Numbered from the stretch's first letter, positions 50,902-59,517 are shown. The stretch: 64,000 bases of DNA from Pseudomonas sp. (GCA_030603065.1 JAUVYN010000005.1:24343-88342); one strand, 5' to 3'. Program-made: numbers and translations. Notes: generated from the sequence alone by a model not told the origin.

Positions 50902-51656
50902 CCCGCAAGCAGCCCCCTGACGCCATCCCAGAGCAGTTTGCTACCGGTAATGAACAGGAAGATGTAACAAAGCTGATAGATGAGCTGCTCGTTGCTGCGC
51001 TGCAGCAGCCAGAAGCCCATCTTCACCCCGATCGGCGCCAGCGGCAGCAGGACCAATGAGGTGAGCAGGTTGGCACTGGTGAATTGCCCCAGATAGATGT
51101 ACCCCGGGACCTTCGCCAGGTTCACCACGGTAAAGAACACGGCGATGGTGCCCATCAGGATGGTCTTGTCCATCCGCTGCGGCAGCAGATAAATGTTGAT
51201 CGGCGGGCCGCCGGCATGAATACCGAAACTGGTGAAGCCCGATACCATGCCCCAGAAGCCACCCCGTGCTCGGCTCACCCCCCGCTCCGGCGGCACGCCG
51301 CGGCGCAGCCAGATGTTCAGCGTGAAGATGACCGCAATCGCACCGATCATGATCTGAATGTGCGAGTCGTTCAGTACCCTGAAGGTCAGTGCGCCCAGCA
51401 GCACGCCAATCAGCGAGGCCGGAACGATGATGCGCAGATTGGGCAGGCTCCAGCGGCCCCGGAACGTCTTGAGCGCGACCAGGTCCATGACGCACAGGAT
51501 CGGCAGCAGTATGGCCGCGGCCTTCTGCGGAGAAACCACCATGGACATGAGTGGAACGGATAGAATGGCGATGTTGCCGCCGAAGCCACCCTTGGCAATA
51601 CCGTAGAACAGCACGGCGGGAATAGCGCAGAGATAGAACAGCGGATCGGTAATCAT
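50898..51656 (-). CDS. TauE/SafE-family permease
   Basis: A 252-residue inner membrane protein with about eight helices of the sulfite exporter TauE/SafE family: IAKGGFGGNIAILSVPLMS near the N-terminus (conserved GxGGG-like start), and GFTSFGIHAGGPPINIYLLP in the second half. Members export sulfite, sulfoacetate or related organic acids; substrate here unknown. I chose the ATG at 51656 because MITDPLFYLCAIP suits the first helix; the open frame extends 39 bases further. Convergent with mnmC. Confidence 0.87.
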   Translation of the reverse strand: MITDPLFYLCAIPAVLFYGIAKGGFGGNIAILSVPLMSMVVSPQKAAAILLPILCVMDLVALKTFRGRWSLPNLRIIVPASLIGVLLGALTFRVLNDSHIQIMIGAIAVIFTLNIWLRRGVPPERGVSRARGGFWGMVSGFTSFGIHAGGPPINIYLLPQRMDKTILMGTIAVFFTVVNLAKVPGYIYLGQFTSANLLTSLVLLPLAPIGVKMGFWLLQRSNEQLIYQLCYIFLFITGSKLLWDGVRGLLAG

Positions 51657-51726
51657 AAGGGCCGGTTCGACTTCACAGGCGGTGCAGTGTAGCACCGCAG
51701 GCTCAGGTCATCCGAGAAGTAGACAG

Positions 51727-51963
51727 ATGCTGATTCCCCACGACATGCTCGACCCCGATACCCTGCAGCGTCTGCTGGAGGACTTCGTCACCCGCGACGG
51801 CACCGACAACGGGTATGACGCCACCCTGGAACAGCGCGTGGAGCGTCTGCGCCGCCAGATCGAGCGGCGCGAGGTGCTGATCGTGTTTCACACCGACAGC
51901 GGCGACACCAGCCTCGCCCATCGCCGCGACGTGCCCCCGCAGCTGTTGAGGGACCTGGACTGA
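51727..51963 (+). CDS. yheU: YheU/UPF0270 family protein
   Basis: A 78-residue cytoplasmic protein starting MLIPHDMLDPDTLQRLLED, followed by FVTRDGTDNG and the helical RVERLRRQIERREVLIVFH. This is the UPF0270 pattern, a small family of unknown function widespread in gamma-proteobacteria. ATG at 51727 follows GAGAAGTAGACAG. Its stop is adjacent to that of the convergent serine hydrolase gene. Confidence 0.87.
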   Translation: MLIPHDMLDPDTLQRLLEDFVTRDGTDNGYDATLEQRVERLRRQIERREVLIVFHTDSGDTSLAHRRDVPPQLLRDLD

Positions 51964-53277
51964 TCAGCGCAGCATGTCGGCCAGTGCCGCCATGGCCGGG
52001 CGGGTCATGGGGAAGGTCTGGCCGGTACTGGCCACCGGGTGAGATGACAGCCTGACCACCACCAGCCCCACCGTCGGGTTCACATGGATCATCTGCCCAT
52101 GCACCCCGAGCGCCTCGTAGGCACCGTCATCGTTATGGCTGATCCACCACTGATTGCGGTAGGAATAGCCCGGCTGAAAATCGCGGCCCGAGGCTTTGAA
52201 GGCTTCGCGGTCGGCGCCCTCGAGGATGCTCCGCACTACTGACTGGCTGACGATCTGCTGGCCATTGAACCGCCCTTCCTGACGCATCATCTCGCCGAAC
52301 CGGGCAAGGTCACGCAGGGTTGCGTTCATACCCGCCCCGGCCCACTCGGTACCCCTGCTGTCGACCAGCAGGTAGGCATCCTGCTCGGCGCCGAGCTTCT
52401 GCCAAATCCGCTCGCTGATCAGGTCAGCGACATGCCGGTTGGTCACACGGCGCAGCACCCAGCCGAGCACCTCGGTATGTACCGTGCGGTAGCGGAATGC
52501 TTCACCGTGGGGCTCGGCGGACCCTACCGTCGGCAGATAACTGTAAAGATCACGGTGTCCCTGATAGTCGGCCGGTGCCGGGCGCATACCGGCGGCCAGG
52601 GCGTACTTGACCACGTCCGACTCGGCATCGGCATAGATTTCGCTGTAATTGACGTCCGCCGTCATGTTGAGCACCTGCTGCAGCGTGGCGCCCGCCCAGC
52701 CACTCTCGGCCAGCTCTGGTATGTACTCGGTGATCAGCGCGTCGGGGTCGAGCACGCCCTCTTCGATCAATTGGGTAGTAAGCAGCCCGACGAAGGATTT
52801 GGTCATGGACCACATGATGTGCGGGTTCTGCTCGGGCATGCCCTCATGGTAGGCCTCGTAGATGACCTTGCCGTCTTTCATGATCAGCGTGGCGTCAGCG
52901 TAGGTAGCGTTCAGGTACTCGGCAAAGGTCATCTCGCCATCCGGCGCAGCGAAACGCAGTGCGGCGATACGCTCGGACAGGTCGTCACCGCGGGGAAGCG
53001 GGACCGCAGCACCAGTGCCCCGGGAGATGTTGCGGCTGGGCAGGAGTTCACGCAGATGGTGGAAGGACCACCGAATATTCGGATAGGGCGCGAGCCAGTT
53101 CGCTGCAGTGATCTGCCGATCGGGCGATGGTGGAAAGCCCTGCATCAGGCGCAACTGGTCAAGGCGCACGGTATCAGGCGGTGGCAGAGCAGGTGTCTGC
53201 GCGTGGGCATTGGCAACCAGAGCGGCCAGTAGCGTCAGGCCTGCGAGCGAGCGACGGTGCGATGAACGGCCATGCAT
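51964..53277 (-). CDS. Secreted serine hydrolase (beta-lactamase fold, NylB-like)
   Basis: A 437-residue protein with a signal peptide (about 1-26, ending AHA) and a class C beta-lactamase/transpeptidase fold. The SxxK motif is Ser157-Met-Thr-Lys160 (MWSMTKSF), a following Tyr/Asn-type motif is in NMTADVNYSEIY, and the HGQ segment VHGQMIHVN takes the KTG place. This combination is typical of 6-aminohexanoate-dimer hydrolases and EstB-like esterases rather than drug-destroying enzymes. AAGGAT precedes the ATG. It lies downstream of the quinoprotein gene behind a terminator. Confidence 0.88.
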   Translation of the reverse strand: MHGRSSHRRSLAGLTLLAALVANAHAQTPALPPPDTVRLDQLRLMQGFPPSPDRQITAANWLAPYPNIRWSFHHLRELLPSRNISRGTGAAVPLPRGDDLSERIAALRFAAPDGEMTFAEYLNATYADATLIMKDGKVIYEAYHEGMPEQNPHIMWSMTKSFVGLLTTQLIEEGVLDPDALITEYIPELAESGWAGATLQQVLNMTADVNYSEIYADAESDVVKYALAAGMRPAPADYQGHRDLYSYLPTVGSAEPHGEAFRYRTVHTEVLGWVLRRVTNRHVADLISERIWQKLGAEQDAYLLVDSRGTEWAGAGMNATLRDLARFGEMMRQEGRFNGQQIVSQSVVRSILEGADREAFKASGRDFQPGYSYRNQWWISHNDDGAYEALGVHGQMIHVNPTVGLVVVRLSSHPVASTGQTFPMTRPAMAALADMLR

Positions 53278-53423
53278 GGGGTGATCCTTGTAGGTGTTGT
53301 TGTGCAGCTAGCCTAGCGCTGCATGCAACCTGCCTCCAAGTATCAGCCGCAAACGTGATCAGCGTTGATAAATACCCAATATGCTCCAGGTTGGACATTG
53401 CGCTGGGACGTTATCGCGAGCAT

Positions 53424-53449
53424 AAAAAGAGGCCGGCATTGCGCCGGCC
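53424..53449 (-). terminator. Rho-independent terminator after the quinoprotein dehydrogenase
   Basis: On the minus strand GGCCGGC-GCAAT-GCCGGCC forms a 7-bp GC stem followed by TCTTTTT. It is about 30 bases after the dehydrogenase stop codon. Confidence 0.85.
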
Positions 53450-53478
53450 CAGTTACCACGGAGCGTTGACTCAGCCTA

Positions 53479-55257
53479 TCAGCGTGCGGCGACCGCAGCG
53501 CTCTTCGGCAGTTTGAAGGTCCACAGCGTACCGCCCTGGTTGAAGTCCTTCACCCGCTCGGCTACCTGACCACCCCACAGCGGGACCGCGCCACCCCAGC
53601 CGGACAGAACGGAAACATACTGCTCACCGTCCATTTCCCAAGTGACCGGTGAACCGATCACGCCGGAGCCTGTGTTGAATTCCCAGAGCTTCTCGCCGTT
53701 CTTGGCATTGAACGCCATCAGGAAACCTTCCGGGTTGCCGGTGAACACCAGATTGCCCTTGGTGGTCAGCACGCCGCCCCATAGCGGAGCCGGGTTCTTC
53801 ACGCGCCAGACTTCCTTGCCCTTTACCGGATCGATGGCCCGCAATACGCCGATGTAATCCTCATGCAGGGGCTTGATGGTGAAGCCCGCGCCCAGGTAAG
53901 CCGCGCCCTTCTTGTAGGCGGTCGACTCGTTCCAGATGTCCATGCCCCACTCGTTTGACGGGACGTAGAACAGGCCAGTGTCCTGGCTGTAGGCCATGGG
54001 CTGCCAGTTCTTGCCACCGAGGAAGGCCGGTGCGCTGAACACGGTCTTGCCCGCCTCACCGGACTCGGTCGGTGCACCCGGACGGTTTGCCGGATCGAAG
54101 ATCGGGCGTCCGTTCTTGTCCAGGCCCTTGGCCCAGGTAATGGTGTCGACGAAGGGGAAGCCGCGGATGAACTTACCGTTAGTGCGGTCCAGCACGTAGA
54201 AGAACCCATTGCGGTCCGCGGTAGCGGCCGCCTTCACTTCCTGGTTGCCATCCTTGTAATTGAAGGAGACCAGTTCGTTTACGCCGTCGTAGTCCCAGCC
54301 GTCATTCGGAGTGGTCTGGAAGTGCCATACGATCTTGCCGTTGTCCGGATTCAGCGCCAGGCGTGACGAGGAGTAAAGGTTGTCGCCCTTGCGCAGGTGC
54401 GAGTTCCAGGGAGCCGGGTTACCGGTGCCGAACAGCAACAGGTTGGTTTCCGGATCATAATACCCGCCGAGCCAGGGCGCCCCGCCGCCAGTCTTCCACA
54501 GATCTCCCGGCCAGGTCTTGTTGGCGTCGCCGCCGGAAATGCCGGCTTCGACGGGCTTGCCGTTTTCATAGGTGTAGCCCATGTGACCTTCGATGGTCGG
54601 ACGGGTCCAGAGTAGTTCGCCATTGAGCGGGTTGTAGGCTTCGATCTTGCCGACGACTCCGAACTCGCCACCGGATACGCCGGTGATCAGCTTGCCGTTG
54701 ATGATCAGCGGGGCAGCGGTGATGGAGTAACCGGCCTTATAGTCTTCGACCGTCTTGCGCCAGACAACCTTGCCGGTGTCCTTGTCGAGTGCGACCAGCT
54801 TGGCGTCCAGCGTACCGAAAATCACCAGGTTTTCGTAGAGCGCGACGCCACGGTTGATAACGTCACAGCAGGGCATGATGCCATCCGGCAGGCGCGCGTC
54901 GTACTGCCAGAGTTTCTTGCCGGTACGGGCATCCACCGCAAATACGCGAGAGTAGGAGCCGGTGATGTACATCACCCCATCCTTGATCATCGGCTGGGCC
55001 TGCTGGCCGCGCTGCTTCTCGCCACCGAGGGAGAATGCCCATACCGGCTGGAGCTGGCCGACGTTGCTGTCGTTGAGCATGCTCAGGGTGCTGTAGCGCT
55101 GACCCATGGTGCCAAGACCGTTGGTAACGATCTGGTCGGTGGTCATGGCATCGTTGCGGATATCGTCTTCGGTGACCTTGGCCATGGCCGTGCCGGAGAA
55201 ACTCATGGCGACAACCAGGGCGGTCAGGACGAAGGGCGAGCGAGAACGTAATGTCAT
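53479..55257 (-). CDS. pedH: PQQ alcohol dehydrogenase, lanthanide-type signature (PedH-like)
   Basis: A periplasmic quinoprotein that oxidises primary alcohols and passes electrons to cytochrome c. The 592-residue precursor has a signal peptide (1-26), a beta-propeller with PQQ-stacking vicinal disulfide Cys130-Cys131 (MPCCDV), metal ligands near GGEFG and GTGNPAPWN, and the base Asp322 in [12 protein letters not shown]. Asp324, two residues on, is the extra metal ligand of rare-earth enzymes (XoxF, PedH); calcium enzymes are reported to have Ala or Ser here. Length also fits PedH (about 595) better than ExaA/PedE (about 620-630). GAGGT precedes the ATG. The cytochrome and binding-protein genes lie upstream on the same strand. 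Confidence 0.88.
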   Translation of the reverse strand: MTLRSRSPFVLTALVVAMSFSGTAMAKVTEDDIRNDAMTTDQIVTNGLGTMGQRYSTLSMLNDSNVGQLQPVWAFSLGGEKQRGQQAQPMIKDGVMYITGSYSRVFAVDARTGKKLWQYDARLPDGIMPCCDVINRGVALYENLVIFGTLDAKLVALDKDTGKVVWRKTVEDYKAGYSITAAPLIINGKLITGVSGGEFGVVGKIEAYNPLNGELLWTRPTIEGHMGYTYENGKPVEAGISGGDANKTWPGDLWKTGGGAPWLGGYYDPETNLLLFGTGNPAPWNSHLRKGDNLYSSSRLALNPDNGKIVWHFQTTPNDGWDYDGVNELVSFNYKDGNQEVKAAATADRNGFFYVLDRTNGKFIRGFPFVDTITWAKGLDKNGRPIFDPANRPGAPTESGEAGKTVFSAPAFLGGKNWQPMAYSQDTGLFYVPSNEWGMDIWNESTAYKKGAAYLGAGFTIKPLHEDYIGVLRAIDPVKGKEVWRVKNPAPLWGGVLTTKGNLVFTGNPEGFLMAFNAKNGEKLWEFNTGSGVIGSPVTWEMDGEQYVSVLSGWGGAVPLWGGQVAERVKDFNQGGTLWTFKLPKSAAVAAR

Positions 55258-55336
55258 TGCTGCTACCTCGAAGGTGTATTGTTGTGTTGGGTCAGCGATG
55301 AAACGGGAGAATATCCCGCCTCTGTGGTGATTCTTG

Positions 55337-55409
55337 GCCGGCGGGGTATCGGCAACAATTAAACCCAGGGGTCGGTTTTCTCATCACTTGGTAGCACTAC
55401 CCCGCCGGC
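55337..55409. promoter_or_regulatory. 12-bp inverted repeat and TACC-GGTA-like site before pedH
   Basis: GCCGGCGGGGTA (55337-55348) is repeated inverted as TACCCCGCCGGC (55398-55409), 49 bases apart. Within this, GGTAG-CA-CTACC (55390-55401) and the CTTGGTAG sequence (55387-55394) make a second, smaller inverted repeat. It lies 80-150 bases before the pedH ATG and is upstream of a candidate -10 (TATTCT on the minus strand, 55308-55313). The arrangement suggests looping or binding of a dimeric regulator. Confidence 0.55.
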
Positions 55410-55433
55410 ATAGCGGGATGCTCGGAAACGGGC

Positions 55434-55473
55434 AAAAAAAACCGGCCGTACCGGAGAAGTCCGGGACGGCCGG
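55434..55473 (-). terminator. Rho-independent terminator after the binding-protein gene
   Basis: On the minus strand an 8-bp stem (CCGGCCGT/ACGGCCGG) with an inner 5-bp stem (CCGGA/TCCGG) and loop CTTC is followed by a run of eight T. It ends the cytochrome-binding protein unit before the pedH promoter region. Confidence 0.9.
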
Positions 55474-55522
55474 GTGACTTAACAGTCAAGATCACACTTT
55501 CGATACAACCACAGGCCAGAAC

Positions 55523-56413
55523 CTACTCATCCTGATAGAGACCGGGCTTCATGTAGCGCAGCCCGTAACTCGCATAGAGCTTTTCCATGCGCCCATCAAG
55601 AATCATTTCCTCCACCACATCGCCCAGCGCGTAGGCCAGCTGGCGGTTGGAATCGTGTACTGCCATCCCCAGATCCCACAGCTGCTTGCCCATGCTGGGG
55701 TAGGCGTTTTCCGCCAGGCGCATGCCCGAATCGGGATTCTGCGCCAGCAGCCAGTCGATTTCGCCCTGGATACCCATGACGGCGTGCACCTCTCCCTCGC
55801 GCATGGCCGCAAAGGCATCGGCCAAGGTACGGAAGTGCCGTACCGACCGGCTCAACTGGCCGTTCATCACCGAGGTGAGATAGAACGACGGCACGGAGTC
55901 CTCCGCCACGCCAACCGGGTGGTACTGGAACACCGCTATGCTCGGTATCGCCTCGAGCTCTGCCGGGTTGTACGCAGACTGCCAGCGCTCGCGCTGATAG
56001 GGACCGAACATGTGCACCAACTCATGGGCCGGCAGTCCCAGGTCATCCCGCTTTGCGCTGAAGCTTTTGTCATTGGGTACCCGTAGCATCACATCGGCAA
56101 TCTGACCCGGCCGCAGATAATGTCCTCTCCAGAGATGATTACGAAAATCCCCTTCGATACTCTCGTCCGACTGCATCCACTGGATCTGCAGGCCAACGCC
56201 CAACCCATCCGCGAGTGCCTTGGCGAGCTCAACATCGACACCACGGGCCTCGCCGCTCTCTTCAAAGCTATATGGAGGAAAATCCTGGTATAGGGCGACT
56301 CGCAGCACACCCGACTCGACTATCTCGTCATGATCGCGGATGTGGGTTATGTTGTACGCCTGCGCCGGCAGACAGAGCACCAGCAGACAGGCGGCCAGCA
56401 ACCGGGACAGCAC
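55523..56413 (-). CDS. Periplasmic solute-binding protein of quinoprotein system (PedG/XoxJ-like)
   Basis: A 296-residue secreted family 3 solute-binding protein with a signal peptide (about 1-19) and start of the domain at VLRVALYQDFPPYSFEESG, then VDVELAKALADGLGV and MREGEVHAVMGIQGEIDWLL. The equivalent in methylotroph XoxF operons is XoxJ, thought to help activate the dehydrogenase rather than take up solute, and PedG in P. putida. It lies 3 bases after the cytochrome gene. No permease or ATPase is adjacent, which agrees with a non-transport role. Confidence 0.83.
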   Translation of the reverse strand: MLSRLLAACLLVLCLPAQAYNITHIRDHDEIVESGVLRVALYQDFPPYSFEESGEARGVDVELAKALADGLGVGLQIQWMQSDESIEGDFRNHLWRGHYLRPGQIADVMLRVPNDKSFSAKRDDLGLPAHELVHMFGPYQRERWQSAYNPAELEAIPSIAVFQYHPVGVAEDSVPSFYLTSVMNGQLSRSVRHFRTLADAFAAMREGEVHAVMGIQGEIDWLLAQNPDSGMRLAENAYPSMGKQLWDLGMAVHDSNRQLAYALGDVVEEMILDGRMEKLYASYGLRYMKPGLYQDE

Positions 56414-56416
56414 TGA

Positions 56417-56851
56417 TCAGTTCTCGACGGCCTGGGTTTCGAGCCAGGTCCGAATAGCCCAGAGTGCTTCCTGGCTGAGGATCGACGCCATCTTTGGCAT
56501 GTACACTCGACCGTCCCGCACCGCACCGTTGATCACACGCTCCTTGAACCATTCATCGCCGTACTCGCCCTCCTCCAGATAGCGCAGGTCCGGGGTCATG
56601 CCGCCTGAAATTCCTTCCAGACCATGGCAGGCTGCACAGTTCTGGTTGTACGCCGAAGCGCCAATCCGTACCGCCAGATCATGCTGAGGGTGGTCACGAT
56701 AGGGGTTCACGTCGCGCCACTCGTCCCCCAGCTTTTCCAGATCCCGGGTGTCGACCGGCTGCGGAGTGACATCGCCGTGGGCGAAAACCTGCCCGGCCGT
56801 CAGGCAAAGCCCCATAGCGGACAGGACTAGAAGTTGCTTGTATCGGTTCAT
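56417..56851 (-). CDS. Cytochrome c550-type electron acceptor of the alcohol dehydrogenase
   Basis: A 144-residue secreted c-type cytochrome with signal peptide ending VFA (about residue 24), heme motif CAACH at 72-76 and distal Met in VYMPKM. It is of the PedF/ExaB type that takes electrons from the quinoprotein and passes them to the respiratory chain. I prefer ATG 56851 (GAGG at proper spacing) over the GTG nine bases upstream. A perfect 6-bp hairpin lies in the leader (56870-56884). Confidence 0.87.
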   Translation of the reverse strand: MNRYKQLLVLSAMGLCLTAGQVFAHGDVTPQPVDTRDLEKLGDEWRDVNPYRDHPQHDLAVRIGASAYNQNCAACHGLEGISGGMTPDLRYLEEGEYGDEWFKERVINGAVRDGRVYMPKMASILSQEALWAIRTWLETQAVEN

Positions 56852-56959
56852 TTCGCTCACCTCGCCAGGCCGTGAATGTCACGGTTTTCTTGTAATGTCG
56901 TGAGCATGTTAGGAAGCGCGGCGCGCCAGCCCAATGGTGCTTTGGTGGCCCGAATTTAG

Positions 56960-56970
56960 TTCCTTGGTAG
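56960..56970 (-). promoter_or_regulatory. Putative operator before the cytochrome gene
   Basis: TTCCTTGGTAG on the plus strand, i.e. CTACCAAGGAA on the gene strand, matches the TACCWWGGTA-type motif in eight of ten positions. It lies about 109 bases before the cytochrome ATG, within the 157-base gap after the response regulator stop. Confidence 0.4.
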
Positions 56971-57008
56971 TAGTTATTCACACCCCCTTCCAAGGGCCAC
57001 ACCACTCG

Positions 57009-57647
57009 TCATACCGCAGACTGCATCCGCAACAGGCCAGCTTCGATTGCCAGGTGAACGAGCTCGGTCAGCGAGCTGATGCCGAGCTTCTGTTTCAGTG
57101 AGGTGAGGTTATTCGAGACGGTCTTGACACTGATCCCCAGCCGCTCGGCGGTATGCGCTGAAGACACACCCCGCGCCAGCATCACGAATATCTCGAGTTC
57201 ACGCTGACTAAGGCCTGACAGACGCGGATCAAGACAATCATTTCCGCCAGCCAGCTGATTCGCCAGCTCGTGTTCGATGTAGCGCTGACCATTCAAGCAG
57301 CGCCTGACCGCCTCCAGCAAGACGTCCGGTGCGGCACCTTTGGTAATGAAGCCCAGAGCACCAGCGGCCAGCGCCTGGCGGACCAGGGGTAGTTCGTCAT
57401 GCATGCTGAAGAAGAGTACCCGCAGTGACGGCCACTGCTGAATGAGCCGTCGAGCGGTCTCGATACCGCTTATACCGGGGAGCCCGATATCCAGGATGAC
57501 AAGATCCGGCACCCTCTGCTGCGCCATTACCAGTGCTTCCTCCCCGCTGGTGGCCTCGGTCACCTGTGCGAGACTGAAAACCATCGTCAGCAGGCTGGTG
57601 TAGCCCTGCCGCACTATCGCATGGTCGTCCACGAGCAGTATGTTCAT
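57009..57647 (-). CDS. NarL/LuxR-family response regulator (PedR2-like)
   Basis: A 212-residue regulator with receiver Asp53 (VILDIGLPGISG), Lys in LGFITKGAAP and a C-terminal LuxR helix-turn-helix (LSQRELEIFVMLARG; TAERLGISVKTVSNNLTSLK). Its ATG overlaps the 3' end of the kinase gene (ATGA), so the pair is made together. By synteny with P. putida it corresponds to PedR2, which turns the calcium/lanthanide dehydrogenases on and off. The ortholog call is inferred from position and family. Confidence 0.87.
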   Translation of the reverse strand: MNILLVDDHAIVRQGYTSLLTMVFSLAQVTEATSGEEALVMAQQRVPDLVILDIGLPGISGIETARRLIQQWPSLRVLFFSMHDELPLVRQALAAGALGFITKGAAPDVLLEAVRRCLNGQRYIEHELANQLAGGNDCLDPRLSGLSQRELEIFVMLARGVSSAHTAERLGISVKTVSNNLTSLKQKLGISSLTELVHLAIEAGLLRMQSAV

Positions 57648-58921
57648 GAAGGCGCGCCCGCGAGAGGGATCTCGAGCAGCAGGAGAAGGCCCCGCCCGGG
57701 GCTGGTGATCATCTTCAGCAAACCGTTCAGACAGCGTGCCCGTTCCTGCATCGAAAGCAGGCCAAGCCCCGGTTCCGAGGTCTCTTCAGTGTTCAGGCCG
57801 CGGCCGTTGTCCTGCACGCTGACTTCCATAACGTCCTGCCGGAACGCCAGCCTCACCTGCACCTGGTTCGCCTGGGCATGCCTTGCGACATTGTTGAGCG
57901 CTTCCTGCAGCAGGCGGTAGAGATGAGTTCGTGCCTCAGCCGGCAACTCTGGCAGATCCGCCGCCAGCTCCAGATCACAGCGAATCTGCTGCTGATGCTG
58001 CCACTGCTCGGTGAGCTGGCGCAGCGCCTGCTCCAGGCCCATGCGCTCAAGGACCACCGGGTGCAGCTCGCGCACCAGACGACGAAACCCATCCTGCAAT
58101 CCGTCGCAGGCTGCCAGCAATCGCCCGCCGTGGTCACGCACGTATGCAGGCCGCTCGGCAGCCTCGCGCAGCATGTAGGCCTGGGCACGGATGCCGGTCA
58201 GGTACTGACCAAGGTCATCATGCAGTGCGTGCGCCAGTTCCGCTCGCTCCCGCTCCTGCAGATTCATCAGCGCGTGGGTCAGTTGGCGATTACTTGCCTC
58301 GGCGCGCTGCAAGGCAGCTGCCATGCCATTGAAGCGCTCGGCAATGTGGTTGAGTTCCGGCTGCTGACTGGGCTCCATGCGCGCTCGCAAGTCGCCACCA
58401 CGAATCTGCTGAAGGCCTAGTGACAGATTCCTGTACGCCAGAAGCCCTCGGCGCAGGCCAAGATGAATCACCAGATGCGATAACAGCAGTGCAACGGCGA
58501 AGACCCCAACCAGCAGCAGCACCGATTCCCACACTTCCTCCAACTCATCGTGCGGATCGGCACTGATGACCCACTGCTGGTCGTCAGTGAAGCTCAGGAT
58601 GAAGGGAGGGAAGCTGCGTTCGATAGCTGGCGCCATCCAGGTCAGTAGCCAGCCGGGGAATTCCAGTTCTTCACGCGGCATGGACTGCCCCGGCCTGGCC
58701 AGGCGCACATGACGAATGCGCTCGAGTGGCGCCAGTGACTGCGGGTCGGCTTCTCGCGTTAGCCCTGCGAACACATGTACCGCCAGAGCGCGGCCACTTT
58801 CCAGTTCGCGCATAACGTCCTTTTCCGCCTGCCGCAGGAGCATCAGCAGGGTAACCAGCATCACCAGCGCAAAGGCAGCCAGAACGCTCAGGTGCACTCT
58901 GGCCGCGAGCGTCAGACGCAT
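57644..58921 (-). CDS. Sensor histidine kinase (PedS2-like)
   Basis: A 425-residue membrane kinase: TM1 about 10-29, a periplasmic sensing domain about 30-133 (with acidic segment ADPHDELEEVWES), TM2 about 134-155, HAMP, HisKA_3 phosphoacceptor His234 (HALHDDLGQYL) and an ATPase domain with NVARHAQANQV and DNGRGLN. The PedS2 sensor of P. putida responds to lanthanides in the periplasm; that is a reasonable hypothesis here, not shown. Coupled to the regulator downstream and 1 base after the cupredoxin-like gene. Confidence 0.88.
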   Translation of the reverse strand: MRLTLAARVHLSVLAAFALVMLVTLLMLLRQAEKDVMRELESGRALAVHVFAGLTREADPQSLAPLERIRHVRLARPGQSMPREELEFPGWLLTWMAPAIERSFPPFILSFTDDQQWVISADPHDELEEVWESVLLLVGVFAVALLLSHLVIHLGLRRGLLAYRNLSLGLQQIRGGDLRARMEPSQQPELNHIAERFNGMAAALQRAEASNRQLTHALMNLQERERAELAHALHDDLGQYLTGIRAQAYMLREAAERPAYVRDHGGRLLAACDGLQDGFRRLVRELHPVVLERMGLEQALRQLTEQWQHQQQIRCDLELAADLPELPAEARTHLYRLLQEALNNVARHAQANQVQVRLAFRQDVMEVSVQDNGRGLNTEETSEPGLGLLSMQERARCLNGLLKMITSPGRGLLLLLEIPLAGAPS

Positions 58922-58922
58922 G

Positions 58923-59360
58923 TCACTTGACCACGAAATGGCCGACCATGCCGCGCTGCTCGAGCCCCTTCATGTAAAACTGGTAGCGGCCGGGAACCAG
59001 TGGGGTGAAGAAGATTTCTGCCTCGCCTGGCTTTTCGAATTCCAGCTCATGCAAAAAGGCGGTCTTGATCTCGACATCCCCTGCCTCGACCTTGCGTAAG
59101 TGAACCGAGCGGAAAAACGCAGGTGCCTGGAACGCATATTCCTTCTGGCCGGAGGAAATGATCTTCAGCCGATAGGCCTGGCCAGTCTCAAGCTGGTATT
59201 CGGTCTCGCTCATCGCAAAATCGTTGTCCAGATGGCCCAGCGTCAGGTCAGGGAGTGTGGTCGGGCGTCGCGTGAGATCACCGGCGGCAAACAACCTGTC
59301 GGTGCCCAGCAGACAGATCACGAGAAGCGCCACGGGCATCAGGGGTCGAAGCGAGAACAT
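58923..59360 (-). CDS. Cupredoxin-like secreted protein, copper site apparently lost
   Basis: A 145-residue secreted protein (signal peptide about 1-26 with LPVALLVICLLGTDRLFAAG-like hydrophobic core; only part quoted) with a beta-sandwich C-terminal region: EFEKPGEAEIFFTPLVPGRY and FYMKGLEQRGMVGHFVV. The cupredoxin pattern after PGRY normally has Cys-x-x-x-x-His-x-x-x-Met; here the Cys is absent and Met/His are at QFYMKG and VGHF. It is 1 base before the kinase gene. ATG at 59360 has AAGGA at proper spacing. It might be a signal partner of the sensor. Confidence 0.65.
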   Translation of the reverse strand: MFSLRPLMPVALLVICLLGTDRLFAAGDLTRRPTTLPDLTLGHLDNDFAMSETEYQLETGQAYRLKIISSGQKEYAFQAPAFFRSVHLRKVEAGDVEIKTAFLHELEFEKPGEAEIFFTPLVPGRYQFYMKGLEQRGMVGHFVVK

Positions 59361-59425
59361 GGGAGCATCCTTCATTGTTATGGTTAGAGCTCACATGCTA
59401 ATCAGCCAACATAGGCGTCGAGATA

Positions 59426-59451
59426 GTACCTTGGTACCGGGTGATTGGTAC
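59426..59451. promoter_or_regulatory. Putative divergent operator between cupredoxin/kinase and ABC operon
   Basis: GTACC-TT-GGTAC (59426-59437) is a perfect 5-bp inverted repeat, followed 7 bases later by ATTGGTAC (59444-59451). The region separates two divergent operons. A possible -10 for the ABC operon is TATGCT at 59486-59491, so the sites would lie at about -47 to -72, fitting activation. Confidence 0.5.
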
Positions 59452-59517
59452 TTTCTTCATATTTACCCCCTCGCGCCGGGGTTCCTATGCTGGGGCCACA
59501 AGAAAGAGGACAGCCCC

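Noticed and set aside
56985-56996. CCCTT-CC-AAGGG as a terminator after the response regulator
   Set aside because: The stem is only 5 bp and no T-run follows on either strand.
59224-59517. 98-residue N-terminal extension of the ABC binding protein
   Set aside because: It would run through the divergent promoter region and the leader of the cupredoxin-like gene, and it lacks a signal peptide; the ATG at 59518 has both a ribosome binding site and a signal peptide.
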